Source: Paenibacillus oleatilyticus
GTDB taxonomy: Bacteria > Bacillota > Bacilli > Paenibacillales > NBRC-103111
DNA: 64,000 bases
Assembly (NCBI RefSeq): GCF_018998565.1
Contig: NZ_JAHNZO010000001.1
Coordinates: 387,774-451,773 of the forward strand
Reading direction: 5' to 3'
Shown here: positions 17,683-25,918 of the stretch, piece by piece
Layout of the letters: each line of letters opens with the position of its first letter
Numbering within the stretch: position 1 is the first letter of the stretch
Program-made: the position numbers and the translations under genes
Notes under the pieces: generated by a model
Told to the model about the DNA's origin: nothing
The model's input: the letters and a program-made list of their open reading frames with translations, nothing else
Databases searched by the model: none

Positions 17683-18816
17683 CTAGCTTCTTTCGTACCA
17701 ATAGCCCGTGATGCCATTTTCCATACGCAGCAGCGCTTCGAGGTAGTAATAATCGCCCCAAATCATATAATCGTCCGGCGCCGACCCACCGCGCACGCTG
17801 TACGAACCGTGCTCCAGCAGCCCTTCCGCATCCGGCTGTCCGATCGTGGAATAATTCTCCACCAGCGATTTCATCGAACGGTGCAGCCCGTCCTCCAGGA
17901 AGGCCCGGTCGCCATCCTCGACGTTCAAATGAGACAGAAGCTCAACAAGCCCGGCCGAGGCGATCGCGGACGCGGAGCTGTCGCGTTTCGTCTCCGGGGT
18001 GACCGGCGCATCGAAGTCCCAGTACACCACATCGTCTTCCGGCAGCCGCTCCAGGAAATAACGCGCCATACGGCGGGACGTTTCCAGATACAGCGGATTT
18101 TTTGTATACCGGTAAGACAAGGCGAACCCGTAGATGCCCCAAGCTTGACCCCGGGTCCATGTAGAGGCATCGCGGTAGCCTTGATGCGTCCCCCCGCGAA
18201 GCGACTCGCCCGTTTCTTGGTCGAAGTAAAACGTATGGTAAGACGAATCGTCCCCGCGGACCAGGAAACGCCGAGATTTGTCGGCGTGCGTAACCGCTAC
18301 GTCCAAGTACTCCTTGTTCCCCGTCTGCTCGTAAGCCCAGTACAGCAAAGGCAGGTTCATCATGCAGTCGATGATGATGCGTCCGCCGTTCTCCGGGTCG
18401 CCTTCCGGCCCCCACGCTTGGATGTAACGGCCTTTCGGCCGCCAACGCCGCATCATCACATTGGCCGCTTCCAGCGCCAGTTGCTTGCCAGCCGGGTCCC
18501 GCTCGATAATCCATTGCGCTTTGGCGGAAAGCGAGTACAAGAACCCGATATCGTGATGGTCCAGCACCCGATGGGCTTCGAGCCGTTTCTTAAAGCTTTC
18601 GACTGTCTGAACGGCCGCTTCGCGGAACGCCTCGTCCTTGGTATGCTCATAACAAAGCCACAGCATCCCGGACCAGAAGCCTTCCGTCCAATCGCAATTA
18701 TCGTTTAAGATATATTTTCCGTTCTCGCTGACATGAGGAAACAGGCCGCCGAATTTGCCGATGTTGGCTTTTGTTTTTTGAACCGCGTCTTCAATCGCTT
18801 TTTGCCATAAACTCAT
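17683..18816 (-). CDS. Glycoside hydrolase family 88, unsaturated glucuronyl hydrolase
   Basis: 377 aa, full length for GH88. These enzymes release 4,5-unsaturated uronic acids from oligosaccharides made by polysaccharide lyases, via hydration of the double bond. D89 in HHDIGF and D150 in IIIDCMMNLP correspond to the two catalytic aspartates of the family (D88/D149 in the Bacillus sp. GL1 enzyme). WTRGQAWGIYGF is another landmark. Met 18816 follows GGAGCTTG. No signal peptide, so cytosolic. It lies 65 bases behind a LacI regulator, but the window has no cognate lyase or transporter next to it. Confidence 0.93.
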   Translation of the reverse strand: MSLWQKAIEDAVQKTKANIGKFGGLFPHVSENGKYILNDNCDWTEGFWSGMLWLCYEHTKDEAFREAAVQTVESFKKRLEAHRVLDHHDIGFLYSLSAKAQWIIERDPAGKQLALEAANVMMRRWRPKGRYIQAWGPEGDPENGGRIIIDCMMNLPLLYWAYEQTGNKEYLDVAVTHADKSRRFLVRGDDSSYHTFYFDQETGESLRGGTHQGYRDASTWTRGQAWGIYGFALSYRYTKNPLYLETSRRMARYFLERLPEDDVVYWDFDAPVTPETKRDSSASAIASAGLVELLSHLNVEDGDRAFLEDGLHRSMKSLVENYSTIGQPDAEGLLEHGSYSVRGGSAPDDYMIWGDYYYLEALLRMENGITGYWYERS

Positions 18817-18881
18817 GAGGATCAAGCTCCTTTTTTCTGGTTGTCGTCTATGTAGGGCCCGGAGGCCGATGAAGCCCGTCG

Positions 18882-19946
18882 TCAGACCCACTGGCTGGAC
18901 ATGCGCGGGACAAGCTGCATCGGAACGCGAACCTCGTGCGCATCGGTAATCTCGACTTGATCGGAATTCCCATCGATCCGCACCATCGTCTCGATCTCCC
19001 CGAGCTGCTCCAGCATTAACCGGATGGCCAGTCGGGCCTGCTTGTCGTAAGGAATGTTCATCGTCGTCATCGACGGATAGCAGACCGATGTGAACGGATC
19101 GTTATTGACCCCGACGATCTGCACGTCCTGCGGAACTTTGTAGCCATGACGCAGCACGGCAAACATGAACGCCAACGCCACATTATCGTCGAATCCCATC
19201 ACTCCGATCGGCCGTACCCCCTCCGAAAAAGCAAGCACCTGTTCCACCGCTTCATCCATCGTGAGCCCGTCATCCATCTCTACGATCGCGGACGGGATCG
19301 ATTCCGGAAGCCGGTCCAGCCCATTGCGGAAGCCGATCCGGCGCTGCCGGTCCGTTCCGAGCGACTTTGCTTTCGCCAAGTAAACCATCTTCCGGCTGCC
19401 CTGCTCGTACAAATGCCGCACGATCGTATCGCAGCCTTCCAGAAAATCGAGATTGACCGCGCCGGCCGCGATGTCGCTCGGCCACCCCCATGCGTTAAAC
19501 AGGACCAACGGGGTGCCATCCGATACGATCTGTCTGGTAGCTTCCTGAGACATCGCCAACCCGTGGCAAAACAACCCGTCTACCCTGCGCTGCAGCAGCA
19601 CATCCAGGTGACGCTTCTCGATCTCCGGGTCGAACCCCGCCGCCGAAAATACCGACAGATGGTACCCGTACTGATGAGCGGTCCGCTGCATCTCTTCGGC
19701 AAAACGCCCGTAATACCCGCCGAAGCTCGGTACGAGCATCCCCAGCTCGTAAGACTTTTTGCTGCTGAGGCTGGCAGCCATCACATTGCGGCGGTAACCG
19801 AGAAGCTCTGCCGCCGCTTCCACCTTCCGAATCGTCTCCGCCGACATCGGCACATTCCGGCGATTCAGCACATTCGACACCGTAGCAATCGATACGCCGG
19901 CAGCCTCTGCCAGATCTACGATCGTGATTTGGCGTTTTTTGCTCAT
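18882..19946 (-). CDS. LacI-family transcriptional regulator
   Basis: 354 aa. Helix-turn-helix ITIVDLAEAAGVSIATVSNVLN at the N-terminus with the hinge YRRNVMAASLSSKKS, then a periplasmic-binding-type effector domain. ATG 19946 is preferred to a GTG three codons upstream because GGAG lies 8 bases before it. A perfect palindrome overlaps its own promoter region, so autoregulation and control of the following GH88 gene are likely; the inducer may be an unsaturated uronide (inference). Confidence 0.93.
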   Translation of the reverse strand: MSKKRQITIVDLAEAAGVSIATVSNVLNRRNVPMSAETIRKVEAAAELLGYRRNVMAASLSSKKSYELGMLVPSFGGYYGRFAEEMQRTAHQYGYHLSVFSAAGFDPEIEKRHLDVLLQRRVDGLFCHGLAMSQEATRQIVSDGTPLVLFNAWGWPSDIAAGAVNLDFLEGCDTIVRHLYEQGSRKMVYLAKAKSLGTDRQRRIGFRNGLDRLPESIPSAIVEMDDGLTMDEAVEQVLAFSEGVRPIGVMGFDDNVALAFMFAVLRHGYKVPQDVQIVGVNNDPFTSVCYPSMTTMNIPYDKQARLAIRLMLEQLGEIETMVRIDGNSDQVEITDAHEVRVPMQLVPRMSSQWV

Positions 19947-19970
19947 AACCGGCACTCCAATTCTTCAATA

Positions 19971-19990
19971 TAATTTAAACGTTTAAATTA
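19971..19990. promoter_or_regulatory. Perfect 20-bp operator palindrome upstream of lacI-type gene
   Basis: TAATTTAAACGTTTAAATTA is a perfect inverted repeat with a central CG, as in LacI/GalR operators. It lies 25-44 bases before the regulator start, between a TAGACA -35-like and a TATATT -10-like element on the minus strand. Confidence 0.75.
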
Positions 19991-20134
19991 ATGTCTATTT
20001 TACATTCTATCCTACCGATTCGTCAACGGAATTTTATAGATACGGTTGGCTTATTTTGTCAATAGAGGATTTAAATTTTAAACCAATGTAAAAAAATTAC
20101 TAAATCTATGTTATCCTTTTCAGTAAACAATTCC

Positions 20135-20146
20135 ATGGTTAACCAT
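20135..20146. promoter_or_regulatory. 12-bp perfect palindrome upstream of the small LytTR-like gene
   Basis: ATGGTTAACCAT, 50 bases before the 20196 start in an otherwise featureless AT-rich region (19991-20195). Possible operator; no clear promoter pair was found. Confidence 0.35.
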
Positions 20147-20195
20147 TATTTAGTATCTATTTTTTTGTTAAAAAGTACACAAAAGGAGAGCCTCC

Positions 20196-20597
20196 ATGAA
20201 ATCGCCCATGTCGGTTATTCAAACTTTGCCAACGGGAGAAAGCAGACTCGCCGTTATCGATCTCCATAGCGATGTTCTTTATACCGAAAAGGATAAGTCC
20301 GGAAGGCTTATTTTCCATACTTTACACGGAGAATACCGGGCTATCGCGGATTTGGACGATCTGGAAAATCATATTGAAGACTTCTGGCAGCTTGATGGCT
20401 CCAATGTCGTGAATATGTCGAAGGTCAAGGGCGTAGGACGCCATTTGAAGGCCTACTTTGACGATTTCCCGACAGAGCGAAGCAAGTTCGCTTCCATCAG
20501 CTGGATGTTCATGCATCTGCTGCAAGACATCGTTCATCAGCGCATCCACCATAACCGGTGTCAATCGATCTCCGGAGCACTGCCGAAAAAAGACTAG
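20196..20597 (+). CDS. Small LytTR-domain-like protein
   Basis: 133 aa with AAAGGAGAG before the start. Residues 15-80 (AVIDLHSDVLYTEKD ... IFHTLHGEYRAIADLDDLENHI ... LDGSNVVNMSKVKGV) follow the beta-strand pattern of LytTR DNA-binding domains, with VVNM at the place of the usual YLVNL. There is no receiver domain. A helical tail contains HQRIHHNRC. It converges on the agr-like operon and ends 4 bases from that operon's own LytTR gene, so it may be part of the same circuit. Confidence 0.6.
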   Translation: MKSPMSVIQTLPTGESRLAVIDLHSDVLYTEKDKSGRLIFHTLHGEYRAIADLDDLENHIEDFWQLDGSNVVNMSKVKGVGRHLKAYFDDFPTERSKFASISWMFMHLLQDIVHQRIHHNRCQSISGALPKKD

Positions 20598-20621
20598 CCT
20601 TTCAAGGTTGGTCTTTTTTCT
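20585..20621. terminator. Bidirectional terminator between the two LytTR genes
   Basis: AAAAAAGACTAGCCTT / AAGGTTGGTCTTTTTT forms an almost fully paired stem with A and T runs on both sides. It spans the 3' ends of both converging genes. Confidence 0.8.
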
Positions 20622-20943
20622 CTTCCAAATGCTTTAACACTTTTTTCATATTGGGCTCGGAAACGGGAGCATATTTCGTGTTCTCCGTCGTTTCCTCCTC
20701 GAAATAAACCGCCTTACGAACAGCATGGTAACCTGCGATCCGGTCCATTCTTACGCTATAAGATCGATCCACCTTATCGAACGACAAATCTTGATACGCT
20801 TTGCTCAACTGGTCGAGCGTCGTCGGAACGATATATCGTTCAGTGCGGGTATGTACGCTGATGACATTATTATGAGTGGTGAAAAAAACGATCTCATCGT
20901 CGTCAAGTTCGTAACCCGAACCGTCCTCCCGAAGCACTCGCAT
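20602..20943 (-). CDS. Receiver-less LytTR-family regulator of the agr-like cassette
   Basis: 113 aa consisting almost only of a LytTR fold: DDDEIVFFTTHNNVISVHT, ERYIVPTTLDQLSKAYQDL and a VDRSYSVRMDRIAGY segment matching the usual F-x-R-x-H-x-S-Y-L-V-N. ATG 20943 is preferred, with GGAG 11 bases upstream; longer versions run into agrD. Lacking a receiver, it cannot be phosphorylated in the ordinary way. It lies 25 bases after agrD and is presumably the output or a modulator of this system. Confidence 0.7.
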   Translation of the reverse strand: MRVLREDGSGYELDDDEIVFFTTHNNVISVHTRTERYIVPTTLDQLSKAYQDLSFDKVDRSYSVRMDRIAGYHAVRKAVYFEEETTENTKYAPVSEPNMKKVLKHLEEKKDQP

Positions 20944-20968
20944 TGTAAATCCAACTCCAAACTCATAC

Positions 20969-21091
20969 TTATTTGTCGACCAGTTCTTTCGGGGCTTTGG
21001 GACTGAAAGCAAATGGTTTTAAAGTAATGAAAAAAAATGCTGCACAAGCTGACAATACTAGGGAAGCTCCTTGTGCAAACCGTTTTTTCAT
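20969..21091 (-). CDS. agrD: AgrD-like cyclic autoinducer peptide precursor
   Basis: 40 aa, beginning 7 bases after agrB ends, with a strong AAGGAGGTGAG site that overlaps the agrB stop. It has a basic start (MKKRF), a hydrophobic helix (LVLSACAAFFFITL) and a C-terminal PKAPKELVDK tail, matching the P-x-x-P-K-E-L recognition tail of AgrD precursors. Unusually, no Cys or Ser sits about five residues before the tail: the only Cys is C16, far upstream, and nearby hydroxyl residues are T23 and S30. The ring chemistry is therefore uncertain. Confidence 0.8.
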   Translation of the reverse strand: MKKRFAQGASLVLSACAAFFFITLKPFAFSPKAPKELVDK

Positions 21092-21098
21092 GAGAAAC

Positions 21099-21617
21099 TC
21101 ACCTCCTTGCTTCAGGGATAACCGTCAAGCTTTGAACCAAAAAGATTACTGCAAGAATGGACGAGCAAAGTATAAAATTGGAGCAAACAATGACAACAGA
21201 AAACCATTTTAAAAAGGGCCGGAAACTCTTTTTGATTTCGGTCTCCCTATCGATATGAGGAGCGAAAAAAAGAAGCAGCAAAATCGAAACAAAAGTAACC
21301 ACGAAGATCCAGTTAGCACTTAACTCAGGAAGATGAGGTATTACTGAACATACAAGAATCGATGTTGCTATACACCCGAAGCTAGACTTCAAATGCATGC
21401 CGCCAGAAAAAAATCTCAACAAAGCAAATGAAAATAAGGTTACGGCGGTTTCAATTAATTCATCACTAATAAATCCAATTATTAATGACATGCTAACGAT
21501 AAGTACAGTATTTATTACAATAGATAGAGCATATTCCATTACTTCGATACTAGCGGTCTTTTCAGGATTAGCATTTTTTATCCAAGTCGCGATTGAGTTT
21601 GCAGGCCCGTTATTCAT
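21099..21617 (-). CDS. agrB: AgrB-type peptide-processing membrane protease
   Basis: 172 aa with about six membrane segments. The motif RFFSGGMHLKSSFGC contains the catalytic His (residue 75) and Cys (residue 82) of AgrB, the integral-membrane cysteine protease that trims AgrD and closes the thiolactone or lactone ring. ATG 21617 with AAGGATCG upstream; an overlapping GTG one codon earlier is possible. It overlaps the upstream membrane-protein gene by 8 bases and is followed at once by agrD. Confidence 0.9.
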   Translation of the reverse strand: MNNGPANSIATWIKNANPEKTASIEVMEYALSIVINTVLIVSMSLIIGFISDELIETAVTLFSFALLRFFSGGMHLKSSFGCIATSILVCSVIPHLPELSANWIFVVTFVSILLLLFFAPHIDRETEIKKSFRPFLKWFSVVIVCSNFILCSSILAVIFLVQSLTVIPEARR

Positions 21618-22269
21618 CACTACGATCCTTTTTATATGATAAATATAAAATCAAGTACATGATCAAAGTTAGAATCATGGACAAATAAATCAACTGCAAG
21701 CTTTTATTTAACAGAAAAGAATAAAAAATAGCCGCCAGCCCGAAAAAACCTAAAACATTTAAGCTGAGAAGCGAGACATTGATTTTATTCATTTTAACAA
21801 GTCCGAATGGAGAGTGCGGGACAAAATCAAAACCTTTCCGCTTTGCTTTTATCCAAAATCCTAGCGCCCAGGCGGTAGAAGCCGTAATCACTTGCAGCAT
21901 GTAAGTCCCATACTCGTTAAAAAAGGGGGCCCGTGCATCAAAAAAACCAATGTTCTTCATAATGGAATAATACAGCATTTGTAATAAAACATATGAAAGA
22001 TAGGTGGTACTCGTCATAATCCCTGCATAAAACGCATTTACTCTGAAAAGAAGCCAGACAAACATAAACATTAATATAATTTGTATAATAATGTCGATAG
22101 AAGAAAAGTCATACTTAATTCGTATCGTATACGAAATAAACGACGCCACCGCGCTCGCAAATATAATCGAAGCCGGGTACATATCGAACTTGAACAAACG
22201 GAACATCAAATAATACATCGCCATTGTTTCCATTATCGAAAAAACCATGAACAATATAAAATCGACCAA
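21610..22269 (-). CDS. AgrC-sensor-like membrane protein without kinase domain
   Basis: 219 aa, almost entirely membrane: about six hydrophobic segments with short loops, ending in a charged KKDRSDE tail. This is the size and shape of the peptide-sensing N-terminal domain of AgrC, but no dimerisation or ATPase domain follows. TTG start at 22269 with GGGAG 11 bases upstream; an ATG at codon 8 is an alternative. First gene of a four-gene agr-like operon. Function inferred from position only: receptor, immunity or export partner. Confidence 0.6.
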   Translation of the reverse strand: MVDFILFMVFSIMETMAMYYLMFRLFKFDMYPASIIFASAVASFISYTIRIKYDFSSIDIIIQIILMFMFVWLLFRVNAFYAGIMTSTTYLSYVLLQMLYYSIMKNIGFFDARAPFFNEYGTYMLQVITASTAWALGFWIKAKRKGFDFVPHSPFGLVKMNKINVSLLSLNVLGFFGLAAIFYSFLLNKSLQLIYLSMILTLIMYLILYLSYKKDRSDE

Positions 22270-22312
22270 TGCAACCGCGCTCCCACAATGGCTATCTTAA
22301 CAATTTCTCCTG

Positions 22313-22318
22313 ATTATA
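22313..22318 (-). promoter_or_regulatory. Probable -10 box of the agr-like operon
   Basis: TATAAT on the minus strand in the context AAGGTATAATCAGG, about 45 bases before the first gene. A TTGTA...TACAA imperfect inverted repeat lies just upstream; no standard -35 is present. Confidence 0.45.
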
Positions 22319-22405
22319 CCTTGTATTAATATACTTCTATTTACAAATTTCGACAAGGACATAAATTGGAAAAAGATGATCTAAACTGCCTATTCCCAAA
22401 ACATA

Positions 22406-22442
22406 AAAAATCTCCCCTGTTATCATAACAAGGGAGACTTTT
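22406..22442 (-). terminator. Terminator of sdhCAB
   Basis: On the minus strand GTCTCCC-TTGTTAT-G-ATAACA-GGGGAGA is followed by six T residues, just after the sdhB stop. Confidence 0.85.
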
Positions 22443-22455
22443 ATTACAAGTATGA

Positions 22456-23223
22456 TTACACGCTAAGCCATTTCTTGAACAAATGCTTCGTCGTATCGAG
22501 GTTCATCGCCGCGATCGACGTAGTGAGCGGAATGCCTTTCGGACAGGAACGTACGCAGTTCTGCGAGTTACCGCAGCCTTCGATGCCGCCGTCCTCCATC
22601 AAAGCTTCCAGACGCTCGTGAGCGTTCATCTCGCCTGTTGGATGCGCGTTGAACAAACGCACTTGCGAAACGGCAGCCGGACCGATAAACGTCGTTTTGT
22701 CGTTCACGTTCGGGCAGGACTCAAGACATACGCCGCAGGTCATGCACTTGGACAGTTCATAGGCCCATTGACGCTTGGACTCGGCCATCCGCGGTCCCGG
22801 ACCGAGGTCGTACGTACCGTCGATCGGAATCCATGCTTTAACCTTCTTCAGAGCGGCAAACATGCGCTCACGGTTGATCACCAGGTCGCGAACGACCGGG
22901 AATGTCGTCATCGGCGCGATGCGAATCGGCTGCTCCAGCTTGTCGACGAGCGCGGAGCAAGCTTGCCGCGGCTTGCCGTTAATGACCATCGAGCAGGCGC
23001 CGCACACTTCTTCCAGACAGTTCGATTCCCAGCAGACCGGTGTCGTTTTATTGCCGCTCGCGTTCACCGGGTTCCGCTGAATCTCCATCAACGCACTGAT
23101 CACGTTCATATTCGGACGGTAAGGAACCTCGAACTCTTCCGTGTACGGTTTGCTTTCCGCAGAATCCTGACGCGTTACGATGAACTTGACCTTTTTATTC
23201 GCTGCTGCAGTTGCTTCGGCCAT
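22456..23223 (-). CDS. sdhB: Succinate dehydrogenase iron-sulfur subunit
   Basis: 255 aa. Electron-transfer subunit of complex II. The [2Fe-2S] ligands are in CWESNCLEEVCGACSM; the [4Fe-4S] and [3Fe-4S] clusters use CMTCGVCLESCPN and CGNSQNCVRSCPKGIPL. It sits 2 bases behind sdhA and closes the sdhCAB operon. Confidence 0.97.
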   Translation of the reverse strand: MAEATAAANKKVKFIVTRQDSAESKPYTEEFEVPYRPNMNVISALMEIQRNPVNASGNKTTPVCWESNCLEEVCGACSMVINGKPRQACSALVDKLEQPIRIAPMTTFPVVRDLVINRERMFAALKKVKAWIPIDGTYDLGPGPRMAESKRQWAYELSKCMTCGVCLESCPNVNDKTTFIGPAAVSQVRLFNAHPTGEMNAHERLEALMEDGGIEGCGNSQNCVRSCPKGIPLTTSIAAMNLDTTKHLFKKWLSV

Positions 23224-23225
23224 GA

Positions 23226-24986
23226 TTAATGACCTCCCTTCTTCTTGTCGGTCGTGTAGTCACGCTTTCTCGGTTCGATCAGCGATACGTCAACGTCTTC
23301 CCAATCGATTTGCGGACCGTCCGGCGTCCATTTCGCCTTCGTCGTTTTCAGGAACTGCTCGTCGTTACGATCCGGGAACTCCGGCTTGTAGTGCGCGCCG
23401 CGGCTTTCGTCGCGAAGCAGAGCGCCGAGCGTCATCGCGTGAGATAGCTCAAGCATGTTCCACAGCTGGCGGGTGAATGCCACACCCGGGTTGTTGAAAC
23501 GGGCCGAGTCGTTGATGTTGATGTTTTTGTAGCGCTGCTTCAACTCGTTGATTTTGTCGAGCGTTTGCTGGAGCTGCTTGTTGTAGCGCACGACAGTCAT
23601 GTTGTTCGTCATCCACTCGCCCAGCTCTTTATGAAGCACGTAAGCATTCTCGGTACCGTTCATTTTCAAGATGCTTTCGTATTTGTCCGTTTGCTGCTTT
23701 TGGTAACGGTCGTACACCGTTGACGAAACGTCTTCAGCAAGCTTATCCAAGCCTTTGATATATTCAATGGCCTTCGGACCGGTGATCATACCGCCGTAGA
23801 TCGCGGAAAGCAGCGAGTTCGCACCCAGACGGTTGGCGCCATGGTACTGGTACTCGCACTCGCCACAGGCGAACAGCCCCGGAATATTCGTCATTTGGTT
23901 ATAGTCAACCCACATGCCGCCCATCGAGTAGTGCACGGCAGGGAAAATCTTCATCGGAATTTTGCGCGGATCGTCGCCCATGAATTTCTCATAGATCTCG
24001 ATGATCCCGCCGAGCTTGACGTCAAGCTCCTTCGGATCTTTGTGCGACAGGTCGAGGTACACCATGTTCTCGCCGTTCACGCCGAGCTTCATATCGACGC
24101 AGACAGAAAAAATTTCCCGTGTCGCGATATCGCGCGGCACCAGGTTTCCGTAAGCCGGATATTTTTCTTCAAGGAAGTACCACGGCTTGCCGTCTTTATA
24201 AGTCCATACGCGTCCGCCTTCACCCCGTGCGGATTCGGACATGAGACGAAGCTTGTCGTCGCCCGGAATCGCCGTCGGGTGAATCTGAATGAACTCGCCG
24301 TTCGCGTAATAAACGCCTTGTTGATATACCGCACTGGCCGCCGTCCCCGTATTGATAACCGAGTTCGTCGTTTTACCGAAGATGATCCCAGGACCGCCTG
24401 TCGCCAAAATAACCGCATCGGCCTTGAAGGTGTTGACTTCCATGCTGCGCAGGTCTTGTCCGGCAATCCCGCGGCATACCCCGTCGTCGTCGAGCACCGC
24501 GCCCAGGAATTCCCAATGCTCGTATTTCTTGACCAGACCTGCCGTTTCCCAGCGGCGTACTTGCTCGTCAAGCGCATACAGCAGCTGTTGGCCTGTCGTC
24601 GCACCGGCAAATGCCGTACGGTGATGCTTCGTTCCCCCGAAACGGCGGAAATCGAGAAGTCCTTCCGGCGTACGGTTGAACATAACGCCCATCCGATCCA
24701 TCAAGTGGATGATGCCCGGCGCCGCTTCACACATCGCTTTAACCGGCGGCTGGTTGGCCAGAAAGTCTCCGCCGTAAACCGTATCGTCAAAGTGTTCCCA
24801 CGGGGAGTCGCCTTCCCCTTTCGTATTCACCGCTCCGTTGATGCCGCCTTGCGCGCACACGGAGTGGGAACGTTTAACCGGCACCAAGGAGAACAGGTCG
24901 ACGTGAACTCCAGCCTCTGCCGCTTTGATGGTGGCCATCAAACCGGCCAAGCCTCCACCGACAACGATGATTTTTGAATTCGCCAT
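23226..24986 (-). CDS. sdhA: Succinate dehydrogenase flavoprotein subunit
   Basis: 586 aa. N-terminal FAD-binding GGGLAGLMATIKAAEAG; H41 in RSHSVCAQGGINGAV is the residue that carries covalent FAD in the family. The ARGEGGRVW block and HYSMGGMWVDY belong to the substrate site. Second gene of sdhCAB, 15 bases after sdhC. Menaquinone-linked Bacillus type. Confidence 0.97.
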   Translation of the reverse strand: MANSKIIVVGGGLAGLMATIKAAEAGVHVDLFSLVPVKRSHSVCAQGGINGAVNTKGEGDSPWEHFDDTVYGGDFLANQPPVKAMCEAAPGIIHLMDRMGVMFNRTPEGLLDFRRFGGTKHHRTAFAGATTGQQLLYALDEQVRRWETAGLVKKYEHWEFLGAVLDDDGVCRGIAGQDLRSMEVNTFKADAVILATGGPGIIFGKTTNSVINTGTAASAVYQQGVYYANGEFIQIHPTAIPGDDKLRLMSESARGEGGRVWTYKDGKPWYFLEEKYPAYGNLVPRDIATREIFSVCVDMKLGVNGENMVYLDLSHKDPKELDVKLGGIIEIYEKFMGDDPRKIPMKIFPAVHYSMGGMWVDYNQMTNIPGLFACGECEYQYHGANRLGANSLLSAIYGGMITGPKAIEYIKGLDKLAEDVSSTVYDRYQKQQTDKYESILKMNGTENAYVLHKELGEWMTNNMTVVRYNKQLQQTLDKINELKQRYKNININDSARFNNPGVAFTRQLWNMLELSHAMTLGALLRDESRGAHYKPEFPDRNDEQFLKTTKAKWTPDGPQIDWEDVDVSLIEPRKRDYTTDKKKGGH

Positions 24987-25001
24987 GATCGTCCCTCCCC
25001 C

Positions 25002-25658
25002 TTAACCTTTCGCCATTTTCGGCAGCTGACTGAAATCCGGATTCATAAATGCCGTCAAGGACAAAATAAACATGACGGACATCACCACGAACACGGCCAT
25101 CCACACGTAAGTCGAAACTCGCTGCGCGCGCGGCCCCACGGTAATTCCCCAGCTGACGAGGAAAGACCACATGCCGTTGCTGAAGTGGAACACGGCCGCA
25201 ACGATGCCAATACAGTACATAATGAAGTAAATAGTGTTGGTAGCGATCCCATGCATGTGAACGCCAATCGCCGCTTGCTCCACGTTGCCGAACGAGATTT
25301 GCAGACGCGTTTGGAAGAAGTGGAAGGCCACGAACAAGAACGTAATGACACCGGTTACGCGCTGCAAGAAAAACATTTGGTTGCGGAAATAGCCGTAGTT
25401 GGACACGTTGTTGCGCGCCGTATAAGCCACATACAAGCCGTAGATAGCGTGATAGGCGAGCGGAATCCAAATGCCGACAATTTCCAGCAGCAGCACGAGC
25501 GGCAGCTCATGCAGCCAGAACACTTGATCCAAAAAAGCCGCATGTCCGCCGCTGAACGCCTTGTAGTTCGTCAGCAGGTGCTCGATCAGGAAGAAGCCGA
25601 CCGGAATAACACCAAGCAATGAATGCAGCTTCCGTGAAAAGTAAGAATTTTTAAACAT
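25002..25658 (-). CDS. sdhC: Succinate dehydrogenase cytochrome b558 subunit
   Basis: 218 aa membrane anchor with five hydrophobic helices and the di-haem His pattern of the Bacillus family (FFLIEHLLTN, YHAIYGLY, VAFHFF, MHGIATN, VFHFSNG). Start at 25658 after GGGGGGAA; 30 extra in-frame codons upstream would cover the promoter. First gene of sdhCAB. Confidence 0.95.
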   Translation of the reverse strand: MFKNSYFSRKLHSLLGVIPVGFFLIEHLLTNYKAFSGGHAAFLDQVFWLHELPLVLLLEIVGIWIPLAYHAIYGLYVAYTARNNVSNYGYFRNQMFFLQRVTGVITFLFVAFHFFQTRLQISFGNVEQAAIGVHMHGIATNTIYFIMYCIGIVAAVFHFSNGMWSFLVSWGITVGPRAQRVSTYVWMAVFVVMSVMFILSLTAFMNPDFSQLPKMAKG

Positions 25659-25716
25659 TGAAACTAGTTCCCCCCTCAAATTAAAGCTTGTCACCGCTTC
25701 GTCAAAACCATTTACC

Positions 25717-25745
25717 ATTGTACTCCCGCATATCGGGAGCGTCAA
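25717..25745 (-). promoter_or_regulatory. sdhCAB promoter with palindromic spacer
   Basis: Minus strand: TTGACG (-35), exactly 17 bases, TACAAT (-10). The whole spacer, CTCCCGATATGCGGGAG, is an inverted repeat (CTCCCG/CGGGAG), so a dimeric regulator bound there would cover the promoter core. The divergent LysR gene begins about 175 bases away. Confidence 0.8.
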
Positions 25746-25850
25746 CAAAAAACGCTATGCCTATTTTCGATGTTTCGACAAGCTTTTATACCGTTTGCGG
25801 CAAAAAATGTGAACAAGAAGTGACACATTCCATACTACTCCTGAATCGCT

Positions 25851-25856
25851 TATAAT
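25851..25856 (+). promoter_or_regulatory. Probable -10 box of the lysR-type gene
   Basis: TATAAT 62 bases before the LysR start, without a good -35; LysR promoters are often weak and autoregulated. Confidence 0.45.
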
Positions 25857-25918
25857 GGAAGTGCTGATTTTTTATATATGCTTATAACTTATTAACATAT
25901 GAAGGACGGATACCCGCT

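Noticed and set aside
23841-24977. 378-codon plus-strand frame opposite sdhA
   Set aside because: Antisense shadow of sdhA; no protein family features.
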